DNA of 64,000 bases from Strigamia acuminata (lineage: Eukaryota; Arthropoda; Chilopoda; Geophilomorpha; Linotaeniidae): positions 188,001 through 252,000 of the forward strand of contig CASHSZ010000010.1 of assembly GCA_949358305.1 (NCBI GenBank). The letters are read 5' to 3'. The notes under the pieces were generated by a model. That model made no database searches. It was not told where the DNA came from and saw nothing but the letters and a program-made list of their open reading frames with translations. The number at the start of each line of letters is the position of its first letter. Positions within the stretch are counted from its first letter, which is position 1. This document shows positions 14,285 through 23,481 of the stretch, piece after piece. Position numbers and translations under genes: made by a program.

Positions 14285-15431
14285 ATTTTGTTGTTGCCAA
14301 CCAGGTTTTTTGTCCAGTTCTTCCAGTGGATTTCAGTGCACGTCATTGCATTTTTAGCCAGGTGTGTGACATCGATTTCATAGTGAGATGCGTGTGTGTT
14401 CCCGACTTCACAGTGAGCAGTGTGTGGCATCTAGTTCGCAGTAAGCAGTGTGTGGTGCCGATTTTCGTGGTGTGAAGTGTGTGGCGACGCGTTTTTCGAT
14501 TTATTTCCACTGGATTATTGTCGCCAATTGCGACAGAAGTGTGTTTGTGCTGTGTCGTCCTTCGCAGGCGTCAGGGAGTTGATTCGTCAGTGGATTTTAT
14601 GTCAAGTGTAACGAGTTCGGAGTCTTTCTACTGTGGCGGTCAACATAAGGAGACAAGCAAGCGATTTCCTGGTCAACAATTTGAGAAACACAACGCAATG
14701 TCAATCTTCAAGTTTATCTGCAGCTGAAAAAAGAACAAGATTAATTTTAATTCAATTGCTGTTAGAATTTAAGAATTATATTTACTGAAATTAATTCTTT
14801 GTCTAATTTTCCAAGGGAGTTTCTGCCAATTTCGAGCTGTATTTGGGGAGTTTAAAAGGGGTTTTTTTTCATGTCAATAAGTTTGAATATCAAGTTATTA
14901 TCTCTTTTGTGCGGGGCTATTATTAAATATAGCTATTATCTCTATTGTGCGGCGCTATTGTATATGATAGCTATTATCTCTTTTGTGCGGCGCTATTATT
15001 AAATATAGCTATTATCTCTTTGTGCGGGGTTATTGTAAAATATAACTATTTATCTCTTTTGTGCAGTGTTATTGTAAAAGATAACTATTTATCTCGGTTG
15101 TGCGGTTAGATATTGAATATTAATTTCGAATTAAGTGCATTTTGGGGGAATTATCTAGATATTTATGCGGATAAGTTCATTTGTGCAATCAATAATTCCG
15201 TCCCAGTGTATTACGTATAGTGTGTTAAGTCAATTTGTCTGTAGTATTCCGGAGTTGAGTTTAGCATTTTATTTCGAGGTCGTTTTTCATTTGCACACCG
15301 CATTTGAATTAACGTTAAGCAAGTATAAGTAAGAGTCTGTGAAGTTCGGAGAATATTCGTGGGAATTTAATTCGCAGTTATTGAGTTGTTGAATAGAATT
15401 TTTATTCTCATTCTCTCTTTCTCGAGAATAA
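14285..15431 (+). other. Leader (5' UTR) of Gag-TK element, first copy
   Basis: 1.15 kb with no convincing coding content. It contains a degenerate GT-rich repeat (about 14362-14484, units near 28 bp sharing cagtgagcagtgtgtgg-like phrases) and a 38-bp tandem repeat at 14895-15107. The short open frame at 14479-14727 lies in this GT-rich sequence and resembles nothing I know. Packaging or dimerisation signals would be expected here but cannot be identified by eye. Confidence 0.6.
14895..15107 (+). repeat. 38-bp tandem repeat in Gag-TK leader, about 5.6 copies
   Basis: Units begin tattatctcttttgtgcgg and end with ataTAGC or ataTAAC before the next tattatctc. Units 1-3 are close; units 4-6 drift (tatttatctc, gtgcagtg). 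The same array is at 19862-20074 and, inverted, at 47886-48098. Confidence 0.9.
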
Positions 15432-18400
15432 ATGGCAACTGCGGCTGGTTTGACCGCGGAAGCAGCGGAGGAGAAAGAAACACAATGGCAAGCCAAGGCC
15501 CAAGGAGCAGAGGATCTGCTCTCGACATCTGCAAACGTTCTCGACGGGGGTGAGCTTGAAGCTCTCCACGCAACAATAGATGCGCAGTTGAGTGACCTTA
15601 TTGATGAGCTCGCTGTCTTTAAAGACAAGATAGAACGTTCAGATTACCTGCTTAGTTTGAGACGTCTCGAAGACATTAGGACGAAGGTCAATCTTCTTAA
15701 GCAAAGGACGAAATTTTCAAAACAGATGCAGGATAAGTTTGGGGCCCATCCAGGCGGAAATACGCTAATGAATTCTGGATTTCTGAACAACTCATCGATA
15801 ATCTCAAGGAAGACTACAAAGCTTCCAAAGCTGACATTGCAGAAATTCGACGGGAATCCGATGGAGTATAAGAGCTTTATGGACATGTTTTCAACCACAG
15901 TTGACGCCGATGCCGAGTTATCGAACGTCGAAAAACTTCAATACCTGAAATCAAGTTGTATCGGGGAAGCGGAAGTGGCAATCAAGTCGTACCCACTTAC
16001 TAACGATTCGTATTTAATGGCACTTAGTAGCTTAGAAGGACTTTTTGGGTCGGAAGTAGCCCAAAAGAACGCTCTGGCGAGGAAAATTCGTGAAGCTGAA
16101 GCAGTTAAAGATTTGTACCCAATCAAGCCAGTAAAATCTCTATTGACGTCCCTCACCGGTGCTTTCCGAACATTAGAACAGTTGAAGTTCCCAGTTACGA
16201 CTACTGGATTATTTCTAATCCCGGAATTATTGCGGAAGTTTCCACCGGAATTGGGAAGACGATTTCATAGGATTTACAAAGGAAACGTGGAAAACGTTAA
16301 TTTATTTCTCGAATTTGTAGCAAGCGAAGTCAGAGTAGCAGAATTATCAGACGATAGCGTATTTACAAGTCAGAAAGTCACCAAGAAGAGTGAGAAACCA
16401 GCAACTAGAGAGCAAAAAGAAGAATTACGAGGGACCATGTCATCTTGCGCGGTTGCGCAAAATACGTCATTCGGGTCCAATACGAAAGAATCATTCAAAC
16501 CAAAATCAGGTCCAGTCCGGAAATTGATCTGTGCCTTCTGTGAAGGAGATCATTTCAACAATAATTGCGACGCAAATCTGGAAGTTTCGGAGAAATACGA
16601 CATCGTTAAGCGAAAACGTCTATGCTTTAATTGCCTGAGACCAAGCCATACAGTGGGTAACTGCCCTGTAAAATTTTGTTGCCGATCATGCGGTGGTCGA
16701 CACCATTCTTCAATTTGTAACAGAGGTCATGCGGAAAAGCCAACTGATACCAAAGAAGAGAACGTCTCCGCCAACGTCTCGTTGTCGGTCTCAAGTGACG
16801 TCCAGCTAATGGTTTTCACAGCATTGTTCGTCCGAAAGAGTGGCGAAACAATCCCAGTTCGTGGATTACTCGATCCGGGTAGTCATCGTTCATATATTAC
16901 GAAGCGGTTAGCAAAGAAATTACACCTAAACAAGATTGAGACGTATCACACCATGACCCAGTGTCTGCTGAACAAGGAACCAGTTCCTACAACTCATGAC
17001 GTGTTTAGATTCGAGTTGCAGTCTCGTCACGACAAGCAGAAAGTGTCTGTATTTGCTCTTGATATCGACACACTTCCCAATATAAAGGGAGTGGTAAATC
17101 ACCAGACGCTGCAACAAATCAAGTCGTTTAATCTTGAGATGGCAGAACCACATCCCTCCGTGTCGGATGAGGTAGATGTCTTGATCGGAAGCGGAGCATG
17201 GTGGAAAATAATTCAAGCGGGAACGAAGAGAATTAGTCCAGAATTAGGAATGATGAAAACAGTTTTTGGATGGATTTTAAACGGACGAATTAACTCAAAA
17301 GAGCCTTCCATCTACAAAGACGATATCTCACTGGGAGATGTATCGTGTATGGCGATCGATTCTGGAAAGAAGATGACTTTCAACACTTCAAAAAAGGACA
17401 AAGGCGGGTTTGGACAGGCGAATTCCACATCAATGCCCGACGAGAAAAGCGAAAAGGGTGGAGTACGAACAAAAGGCGTCATCGCTTCTCGTTTTGCCGC
17501 GAGCCGCTCTAGCGAGCTGGAGGTACGGCATCCTGACGTCCCCATCGAATTGGAAATGGATGGAAAGCGGACGTTTAAAGGGATAAGGTCGGGCAAGATG
17601 GCGATTTCTCAGAGTCCTGACACACTGGAGTCTACGGAAAAGAAAGGAGAATTTCCGAAAAATTTCAAAAAAGATGAAGAAAAGGGTTTAAGTAAATGGA
17701 GGAAGATATTGAAATGGAGTCGCAAGAAACTCACCAATTCGCACAGAAGATCAAATGCAGTCACAAAGGCCACGGGAAATATACATTTAGTAATTGGCCC
17801 AATGTTTTCTGGAAAAACTACTGCTTTACTTAATGTAATCCGAAATGAAGAAGAAAATTCTTGCCTGCTTGTTAAGCATTTGACAGACGTTAGATATAGT
17901 AAAGATGAAATGGTTAGCCACACCGGACAACGACGTCCAGCGGTTCGGGTCGCGTCGTTACAGGAAATCAAGAAAATTGCGGAGTCGGTCAAGACGATAG
18001 GTATCGACGAAGGGCAATTTTTCGGAGACATCGATTCGTTTTCCGACAAAATGGCGAACGAAGGAAAGAATGTAATAATTGCCGCTTTAAATGGTGATTT
18101 TAAGAGACAGGAATTCAAGGCAGTATCTAATCTCATTCCACTAGTGGAAACTATTGTCAAACTTCATGCCAAATGCCACTTTTGTGGAAACCAAGCGTCG
18201 TTCACCAAACGAATATCGGGTGAAACGCAAGTTCAGGTTGTGGGAGGAGAAGAGAGATACAAGCCAACGTGTCGTACCTGTTTTCAGAAATCAATCAATT
18301 CTATAGAAGTCAAGAGAAAGCTAATTAATGAAGCGGCACATTTAAGTTTAGCGATTTTGAATCGAAGATTACCTCCATGGGTGGCCAGTTTGATCCGCAA

Positions 18401-18440
18401 AAAAAATTGCGCTTACCTTAAGGAGTCATTAGGGAGCTGA
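15432..18440 (+). CDS. Gag-protease-like-thymidine kinase fusion polyprotein, copy 1
   Basis: 1002 residues. Residues 1-110 are acidic/coiled-coil-like. Residues 130-300 match the BEL/Pao Gag region (DUF1759 type: LPKLTLQKFDGNPMEYKSF). Three zinc knuckles follow: C367-C370-H374-C379, C398-C401-H406-C411, and C417-C420-H424/H425-C429. Residues 460-620 resemble the Pao protease region (DUF1758 type; LLDPGSHRSYI, VDVLIGSG, FGWILNG), but the catalytic triad reads D481-P-G instead of DSG/DTG. Residues 620-780 are a Lys/Ser-rich linker. Residues 782-955 are a TK1-type thymidine kinase: P-loop GPMFSGKTT (789-797), DEGQFF with candidate catalytic E860, TKR near the substrate lasso, and zinc pairs C915/C918 and C947/C950. 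Known TK1 enzymes phosphorylate thymidine with ATP. Start ATG is the first in-frame after the leader (aataaATGgc). Reverse transcriptase and integrase are absent. The fusion and its function are inferred. Confidence 0.93.
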   Translation: MATAAGLTAEAAEEKETQWQAKAQGAEDLLSTSANVLDGGELEALHATIDAQLSDLIDELAVFKDKIERSDYLLSLRRLEDIRTKVNLLKQRTKFSKQMQDKFGAHPGGNTLMNSGFLNNSSIISRKTTKLPKLTLQKFDGNPMEYKSFMDMFSTTVDADAELSNVEKLQYLKSSCIGEAEVAIKSYPLTNDSYLMALSSLEGLFGSEVAQKNALARKIREAEAVKDLYPIKPVKSLLTSLTGAFRTLEQLKFPVTTTGLFLIPELLRKFPPELGRRFHRIYKGNVENVNLFLEFVASEVRVAELSDDSVFTSQKVTKKSEKPATREQKEELRGTMSSCAVAQNTSFGSNTKESFKPKSGPVRKLICAFCEGDHFNNNCDANLEVSEKYDIVKRKRLCFNCLRPSHTVGNCPVKFCCRSCGGRHHSSICNRGHAEKPTDTKEENVSANVSLSVSSDVQLMVFTALFVRKSGETIPVRGLLDPGSHRSYITKRLAKKLHLNKIETYHTMTQCLLNKEPVPTTHDVFRFELQSRHDKQKVSVFALDIDTLPNIKGVVNHQTLQQIKSFNLEMAEPHPSVSDEVDVLIGSGAWWKIIQAGTKRISPELGMMKTVFGWILNGRINSKEPSIYKDDISLGDVSCMAIDSGKKMTFNTSKKDKGGFGQANSTSMPDEKSEKGGVRTKGVIASRFAASRSSELEVRHPDVPIELEMDGKRTFKGIRSGKMAISQSPDTLESTEKKGEFPKNFKKDEEKGLSKWRKILKWSRKKLTNSHRRSNAVTKATGNIHLVIGPMFSGKTTALLNVIRNEEENSCLLVKHLTDVRYSKDEMVSHTGQRRPAVRVASLQEIKKIAESVKTIGIDEGQFFGDIDSFSDKMANEGKNVIIAALNGDFKRQEFKAVSNLIPLVETIVKLHAKCHFCGNQASFTKRISGETQVQVVGGEERYKPTCRTCFQKSINSIEVKRKLINEAAHLSLAILNRRLPPWVASLIRKKNCAYLKESLGS
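17775..18296 (+). other. TK1-type thymidine kinase domain within copy 1
   Basis: Encodes residues 782-955 of the fusion, about 174 residues, close to the core length of cellular and large-DNA-virus TK1-type kinases. All hallmark elements are visible in order: Walker A, the Asp-Glu-Gly-Gln-Phe-Phe motif, the AALNGDF strand, the TKR/VVGG lasso region and two CxxC zinc pairs. No frame interruption. The donor (host gene or virus) cannot be decided without a phylogeny. Confidence 0.93.
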
Positions 18441-18514
18441 TCCTAGGTGGATGAGAAGTTTTCAGATTGCTAAGAGGTTCTTCTTCACCTTCTTTTCTTT
18501 TCGGCGGCAATCTC
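18441..18514 (+). other. 3' noncoding tail of Gag-TK unit 1
   Basis: 74 bp between the TGA stop and the next LTR. It is pyrimidine-rich (ttcttcttcacc, ttcttttcttttc) on the plus strand and ends ggcggcaatctc before LTR TG. A plus-strand polypurine tract, expected next to a 3' LTR, is not visible. Confidence 0.7.
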
Positions 18515-19229
18515 TGTTTCGAGCAACAGAAAGGAGGAAAGAGAGACCACAACTGCTCGTCAATTTGATAGTAGTTTGATTTTATGTGTTCGAAAATGTA
18601 AAGAAGAGTTACTAATTTTGGTCTTATAATTGTATTATTTATTTAGCAAATATCTAATCTTTTTCTGTTGTAATAGGAATTTTACATGTCTTTTTTGTGT
18701 GCCAATTTTCAGTAAAGACAATGTTTGTTAGGTATTTTATCTCTTAGAATGACAAGGTCAAGGTTTAGGAATTTTTAGTCTTGTTTTCCAATGATTTCTG
18801 TTAATTTTAAGTTGATTTTATCTCTATTATGAGGCACAATGCAAGCTTTAACTTATGTTATTTATGAATTTAGTCACTAGGTGCCTCATGAGTTTGTTGT
18901 TGCTATAGAATTGTTGTTGTTATGAAGTTGTTACACTCTTGTTATGAAGAATTAGATGTAGTTAAGTTGAATTTGCCTCCATGTTAATGTTTTGAAATGA
19001 TTAAAAGCATTATCTGGATTTTTCTACACAAAGGTTTATTTTATTCAACATCCAACATGTGTGAGTAGGGAAATTTAACCCCAAACTCCCTGGAGCAGCT
19101 CCCCACAAGATCCAGTGCAGAAACTCAAGTCAACTCATTTCTCCTCTCAGTATAGGCCTATGGGAAATTTGCCAAGAATTCCCCATCGCGTTACAACTCG
19201 TCGCATCACGGCAGTGGCGAGTTGCAACA
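18515..19229 (+). repeat. LTR 2 (shared middle LTR) of tandem Gag-TK element
   Basis: 715 bp, same ends as LTR 1, and by eye identical to it. It serves as the 3' LTR of the first unit and the 5' LTR of the second. Confidence 0.93.
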
Positions 19230-19233
19230 TTTT

Positions 19234-19251
19234 TGGTACCGTGACCCAAGG
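19234..19251 (+). other. Primer-binding-site candidate, second internal region
   Basis: Same 18 bases as at 14267, again 4 bp after the LTR. Confidence 0.7.
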
Positions 19252-20398
19252 ATTTTGTTGTTGCCAACCAGGTTTTTTGTCCAGTTCTTCCAGTGGATTT
19301 CAGTGCACGTCATTGCATTTTTAGCCAGGTGTGTGACATCGATTTCATAGTGAGATGCGTGTGTGTTCCCGACTTCACAGTGAGCAGTGTGTGGCATCTA
19401 GTTCGCAGTAAGCAGTGTGTGGTGCCGATTTTCGTGGTGTGAAGTGTGTGGCGACGCGTTTTTCGATTTATTTCCACTGGATTATTGTCGCCAATTGCGA
19501 CAGAAGTGTGTTTGTGCTGTGTCGTCCTTCGCAGGCGTCAGGGAGTTGATTCGTCAGTGGATTTTATGTCAAGTGTAACGAGTTCGGAGTCTTTCTACTG
19601 TGGCGGTCAACATAAGGAGACAAGCAAGCGATTTCCTGGTCAACAATTTGAGAAACACAACGCAATGTCAATCTTCAAGTTTATCTGCAGCTGAAAAAAG
19701 AACAAGATTAATTTTAATTCAATTGCTGTTAGAATTTAAGAATTATATTTACTGAAATTAATTCTTTGTCTAATTTTCCAAGGGAGTTTCTGCCAATTTC
19801 GAGCTGTATTTGGGGAGTTTAAAAGGGGTTTTTTTTCATGTCAATAAGTTTGAATATCAAGTTATTATCTCTTTTGTGCGGGGCTATTATTAAATATAGC
19901 TATTATCTCTATTGTGCGGCGCTATTGTATATGATAGCTATTATCTCTTTTGTGCGGCGCTATTATTAAATATAGCTATTATCTCTTTGTGCGGGGTTAT
20001 TGTAAAATATAACTATTTATCTCTTTTGTGCAGTGTTATTGTAAAAGATAACTATTTATCTCGGTTGTGCGGTTAGATATTGAATATTAATTTCGAATTA
20101 AGTGCATTTTGGGGGAATTATCTAGATATTTATGCGGATAAGTTCATTTGTGCAATCAATAATTCCGTCCCAGTGTATTACGTATAGTGTGTTAAGTCAA
20201 TTTGTCTGTAGTATTCCGGAGTTGAGTTTAGCATTTTATTTCGAGGTCGTTTTTCATTTGCACACCGCATTTGAATTAACGTTAAGCAAGTATAAGTAAG
20301 AGTCTGTGAAGTTCGGAGAATATTCGTGGGAATTTAATTCGCAGTTATTGAGTTGTTGAATAGAATTTTTATTCTCATTCTCTCTTTCTCGAGAATAA
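19252..20398 (+). other. Leader of Gag-TK element, second copy, with 38-bp repeat at 19862-20074
   Basis: Colinear with 14285-15431 at an offset of 4967 bp, including the GT-rich stretch and the 38-bp tandem array. No additional gene seen. Confidence 0.6.
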
Positions 20399-23300
20399 AT
20401 GGCAACTGCGGCTGGTTTGACCGCGGAAGCAGCGGAGGAGAAAGAAACACAATGGCAAGCCAAGGCCCAAGGAGCAGAGGATCTGCTCTCGACATCTGCA
20501 AACGTTCTCGACGGGGGTGAGCTTGAAGCTCTCCACGCAACAATAGATGCGCAGTTGAGTGACCTTATTGATGAGCTCGCTGTCTTTAAAGACAAGATAG
20601 AACGTTCAGATTACCTGCTTAGTTTGAGACGTCTCGAAGACATTAGGACGAAGGTCAATCTTCTTAAGCAAAGGACGAAATTTTCAAAACAGATGCAGGA
20701 TAAGTTTGGGGCCCATCCAGGCGGAAATACGCTAATGAATTCTGGATTTCTGAACAACTCATCGATAATCTCAAGGAAGACTACAAAGCTTCCAAAGCTG
20801 ACATTGCAGAAATTCGACGGGAATCCGATGGAGTATAAGAGCTTTATGGACATGTTTTCAACCACAGTTGACGCCGATGCCGAGTTATCGAACGTCGAAA
20901 AACTTCAATACCTGAAATCAAGTTGTATCGGGGAAGCGGAAGTGGCAATCAAGTCGTACCCACTTACTAACGATTCGTATTTAATGGCACTTAGTAGCTT
21001 AGAAGGACTTTTTGGGTCGGAAGTAGCCCAAAAGAACGCTCTGGCGAGGAAAATTCGTGAAGCTGAAGCAGTTAAAGATTTGTACCCAATCAAGCCAGTA
21101 AAATCTCTATTGACGTCCCTCACCGGTGCTTTCCGAACATTAGAACAGTTGAAGTTCCCAGTTACGACTACTGGATTATTTCTAATCCCGGAATTATTGC
21201 GGAAGTTTCCACCGGAATTGGGAAGACGATTTCATAGGATTTACAAAGGAAACGTGGAAAACGTTAATTTATTTCTCGAATTTGTAGCAAGCGAAGTCAG
21301 AGTAGCAGAATTATCAGACGATAGCGTATTTACAAGTCAGAAAGTCACCAAGAAGAGTGAGAAACCAGCAACTAGAGAGCAAAAAGAAGAATTACGAGGG
21401 ACCATGTCATCTTGCGCGGTTGCGCAAAATACGTCATTCGGGTCCAATACGAAAGAATCATTCAAACCAAAATCAGGTCCAGTCCGGAAATTGATCTGTG
21501 CCTTCTGTGAAGGAGATCATTTCAACAATAATTGCGACGCAAATCTGGAAGTTTCGGAGAAATACGACATCGTTAAGCGAAAACGTCTATGCTTTAATTG
21601 CCTGAGACCAAGCCATACAGTGGGTAACTGCCCTGTAAAATTTTGTTGCCGATCATGCGGTGGTCGACACCATTCTTCAATTTGTAACAGAGGTCATGCG
21701 GAAAAGCCAACTGATACCAAAGAAGAGAACGTCTCCGCCAACGTCTCGTTGTCGGTCTCAAGTGACGTCCAGCTAATGGTTTTCACAGCATTGTTCGTCC
21801 GAAAGAGTGGCGAAACAATCCCAGTTCGTGGATTACTCGATCCGGGTAGTCATCGTTCATATATTACGAAGCGGTTAGCAAAGAAATTACACCTAAACAA
21901 GATTGAGACGTATCACACCATGACCCAGTGTCTGCTGAACAAGGAACCAGTTCCTACAACTCATGACGTGTTTAGATTCGAGTTGCAGTCTCGTCACGAC
22001 AAGCAGAAAGTGTCTGTATTTGCTCTTGATATCGACACACTTCCCAATATAAAGGGAGTGGTAAATCACCAGACGCTGCAACAAATCAAGTCGTTTAATC
22101 TTGAGATGGCAGAACCACATCCCTCCGTGTCGGATGAGGTAGATGTCTTGATCGGAAGCGGAGCATGGTGGAAAATAATTCAAGCGGGAACGAAGAGAAT
22201 TAGTCCAGAATTAGGAATGATGAAAACAGTTTTTGGATGGATTTTAAACGGACGAATTAACTCAAAAGAGCCTTCCATCTACAAAGACGATATCTCACTG
22301 GGAGATGTATCGTGTATGGCGATCGATTCTGGAAAGAAGATGACTTTCAACACTTCAAAAAAGGACAAAGGCGGGTTTGGACAGGCGAATTCCACATCAA
22401 TGCCCGACGAGAAAAGCGAAAAGGGTGGAGTACGAACAAAAGGCGTCATCGCTTCTCGTTTTGCCGCGAGCCGCTCTAGCGAGCTGGAGGTACGGCATCC
22501 TGACGTCCCCATCGAATTGGAAATGGATGGAAAGCGGACGTTTAAAGGGATAAGGTCGGGCAAGATGGCGATTTCTCAGAGTCCTGACACACTGGAGTCT
22601 ACGGAAAAGAAAGGAGAATTTCCGAAAAATTTCAAAAAAGATGAAGAAAAGGGTTTAAGTAAATGGAGGAAGATATTGAAATGGAGTCGCAAGAAACTCA
22701 CCAATTCGCACAGAAGATCAAATGCAGTCACAAAGGCCACGGGAAATATACATTTAGTAATTGGCCCAATGTTTTCTGGAAAAACTACTGCTTTACTTAA
22801 TGTAATCCGAAATGAAGAAGAAAATTCTTGCCTGCTTGTTAAGCATTTGACAGACGTTAGATATAGTAAAGATGAAATGGTTAGCCACACCGGACAACGA
22901 CGTCCAGCGGTTCGGGTCGCGTCGTTACAGGAAATCAAGAAAATTGCGGAGTCGGTCAAGACGATAGGTATCGACGAAGGGCAATTTTTCGGAGACATCG
23001 ATTCGTTTTCCGACAAAATGGCGAACGAAGGAAAGAATGTAATAATTGCCGCTTTAAATGGTGATTTTAAGAGACAGGAATTCAAGGCAGTATCTAATCT
23101 CATTCCACTAGTGGAAACTATTGTCAAACTTCATGCCAAATGCCACTTTTGTGGAAACCAAGCGTCGTTCACCAAACGAATATCGGGTGAAACGCAAGTT
23201 CAGGTTGTGGGAGGAGAAGAGAGATACAAGCCAACGTGTCGTACCTGTTTTCAGAAATCAATCAATTCTATAGAAGTCAAGAGAAAGCTAATTAATGAAG

Positions 23301-23407
23301 CGGCACATTTAAGTTTAGCGATTTTGAATCGAAGATTACCTCCATGGGTGGCCAGTTTGATCCGCAAAAAAAATTGCGCTTACCTTAAGGAGTCATTAGG
23401 GAGCTGA
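20399..23407 (+). CDS. Gag-protease-like-thymidine kinase fusion polyprotein, copy 2
   Basis: 1002 residues, identical in protein sequence to the frame at 15432-18440, with the same domain order: Pao-type Gag, three zinc knuckles, D-P-G protease-like region, linker, TK1-type kinase (TK domain at about 22742-23263). It is intact and preceded by its own LTR and leader, so it has the same expression signals as copy 1. Complete identity over the frame implies very recent duplication, gene conversion, or a misassembled single copy. As in copy 1, no polymerase or integrase region follows the kinase. Confidence 0.92.
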   Translation: MATAAGLTAEAAEEKETQWQAKAQGAEDLLSTSANVLDGGELEALHATIDAQLSDLIDELAVFKDKIERSDYLLSLRRLEDIRTKVNLLKQRTKFSKQMQDKFGAHPGGNTLMNSGFLNNSSIISRKTTKLPKLTLQKFDGNPMEYKSFMDMFSTTVDADAELSNVEKLQYLKSSCIGEAEVAIKSYPLTNDSYLMALSSLEGLFGSEVAQKNALARKIREAEAVKDLYPIKPVKSLLTSLTGAFRTLEQLKFPVTTTGLFLIPELLRKFPPELGRRFHRIYKGNVENVNLFLEFVASEVRVAELSDDSVFTSQKVTKKSEKPATREQKEELRGTMSSCAVAQNTSFGSNTKESFKPKSGPVRKLICAFCEGDHFNNNCDANLEVSEKYDIVKRKRLCFNCLRPSHTVGNCPVKFCCRSCGGRHHSSICNRGHAEKPTDTKEENVSANVSLSVSSDVQLMVFTALFVRKSGETIPVRGLLDPGSHRSYITKRLAKKLHLNKIETYHTMTQCLLNKEPVPTTHDVFRFELQSRHDKQKVSVFALDIDTLPNIKGVVNHQTLQQIKSFNLEMAEPHPSVSDEVDVLIGSGAWWKIIQAGTKRISPELGMMKTVFGWILNGRINSKEPSIYKDDISLGDVSCMAIDSGKKMTFNTSKKDKGGFGQANSTSMPDEKSEKGGVRTKGVIASRFAASRSSELEVRHPDVPIELEMDGKRTFKGIRSGKMAISQSPDTLESTEKKGEFPKNFKKDEEKGLSKWRKILKWSRKKLTNSHRRSNAVTKATGNIHLVIGPMFSGKTTALLNVIRNEEENSCLLVKHLTDVRYSKDEMVSHTGQRRPAVRVASLQEIKKIAESVKTIGIDEGQFFGDIDSFSDKMANEGKNVIIAALNGDFKRQEFKAVSNLIPLVETIVKLHAKCHFCGNQASFTKRISGETQVQVVGGEERYKPTCRTCFQKSINSIEVKRKLINEAAHLSLAILNRRLPPWVASLIRKKNCAYLKESLGS

Positions 23408-23481
23408 TCCTAGGTGGATGAGAAGTTTTCAGATTGCTAAGAGGTTCTTCTTCACCTTCTTTTCTTTTCGGCGGCAATCTC
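23408..23481 (+). other. 3' noncoding tail of Gag-TK unit 2
   Basis: Same 74-bp pyrimidine-rich tail as at 18441-18514, ending directly at LTR 3. Confidence 0.7.

Noticed and set aside
14479-14727. 82-codon frame in the Gag-TK leader
   Set aside because: Lies in low-complexity GT-rich leader, is altered in the minus copy, and has no recognisable motif.
17609-18160. 183-codon open frame antisense to the TK region (also in the other two copies)
   Set aside because: Shadow of the coding frame on the opposite strand, with no family resemblance.
17775-18296. Integrated DNA-virus thymidine kinase or free-standing host TK gene
   Set aside because: The kinase is fused in frame to a retroelement Gag, lies between LTRs and recurs in a second insertion. 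No viral or host neighbours are present. Viral ancestry of the TK remains possible.
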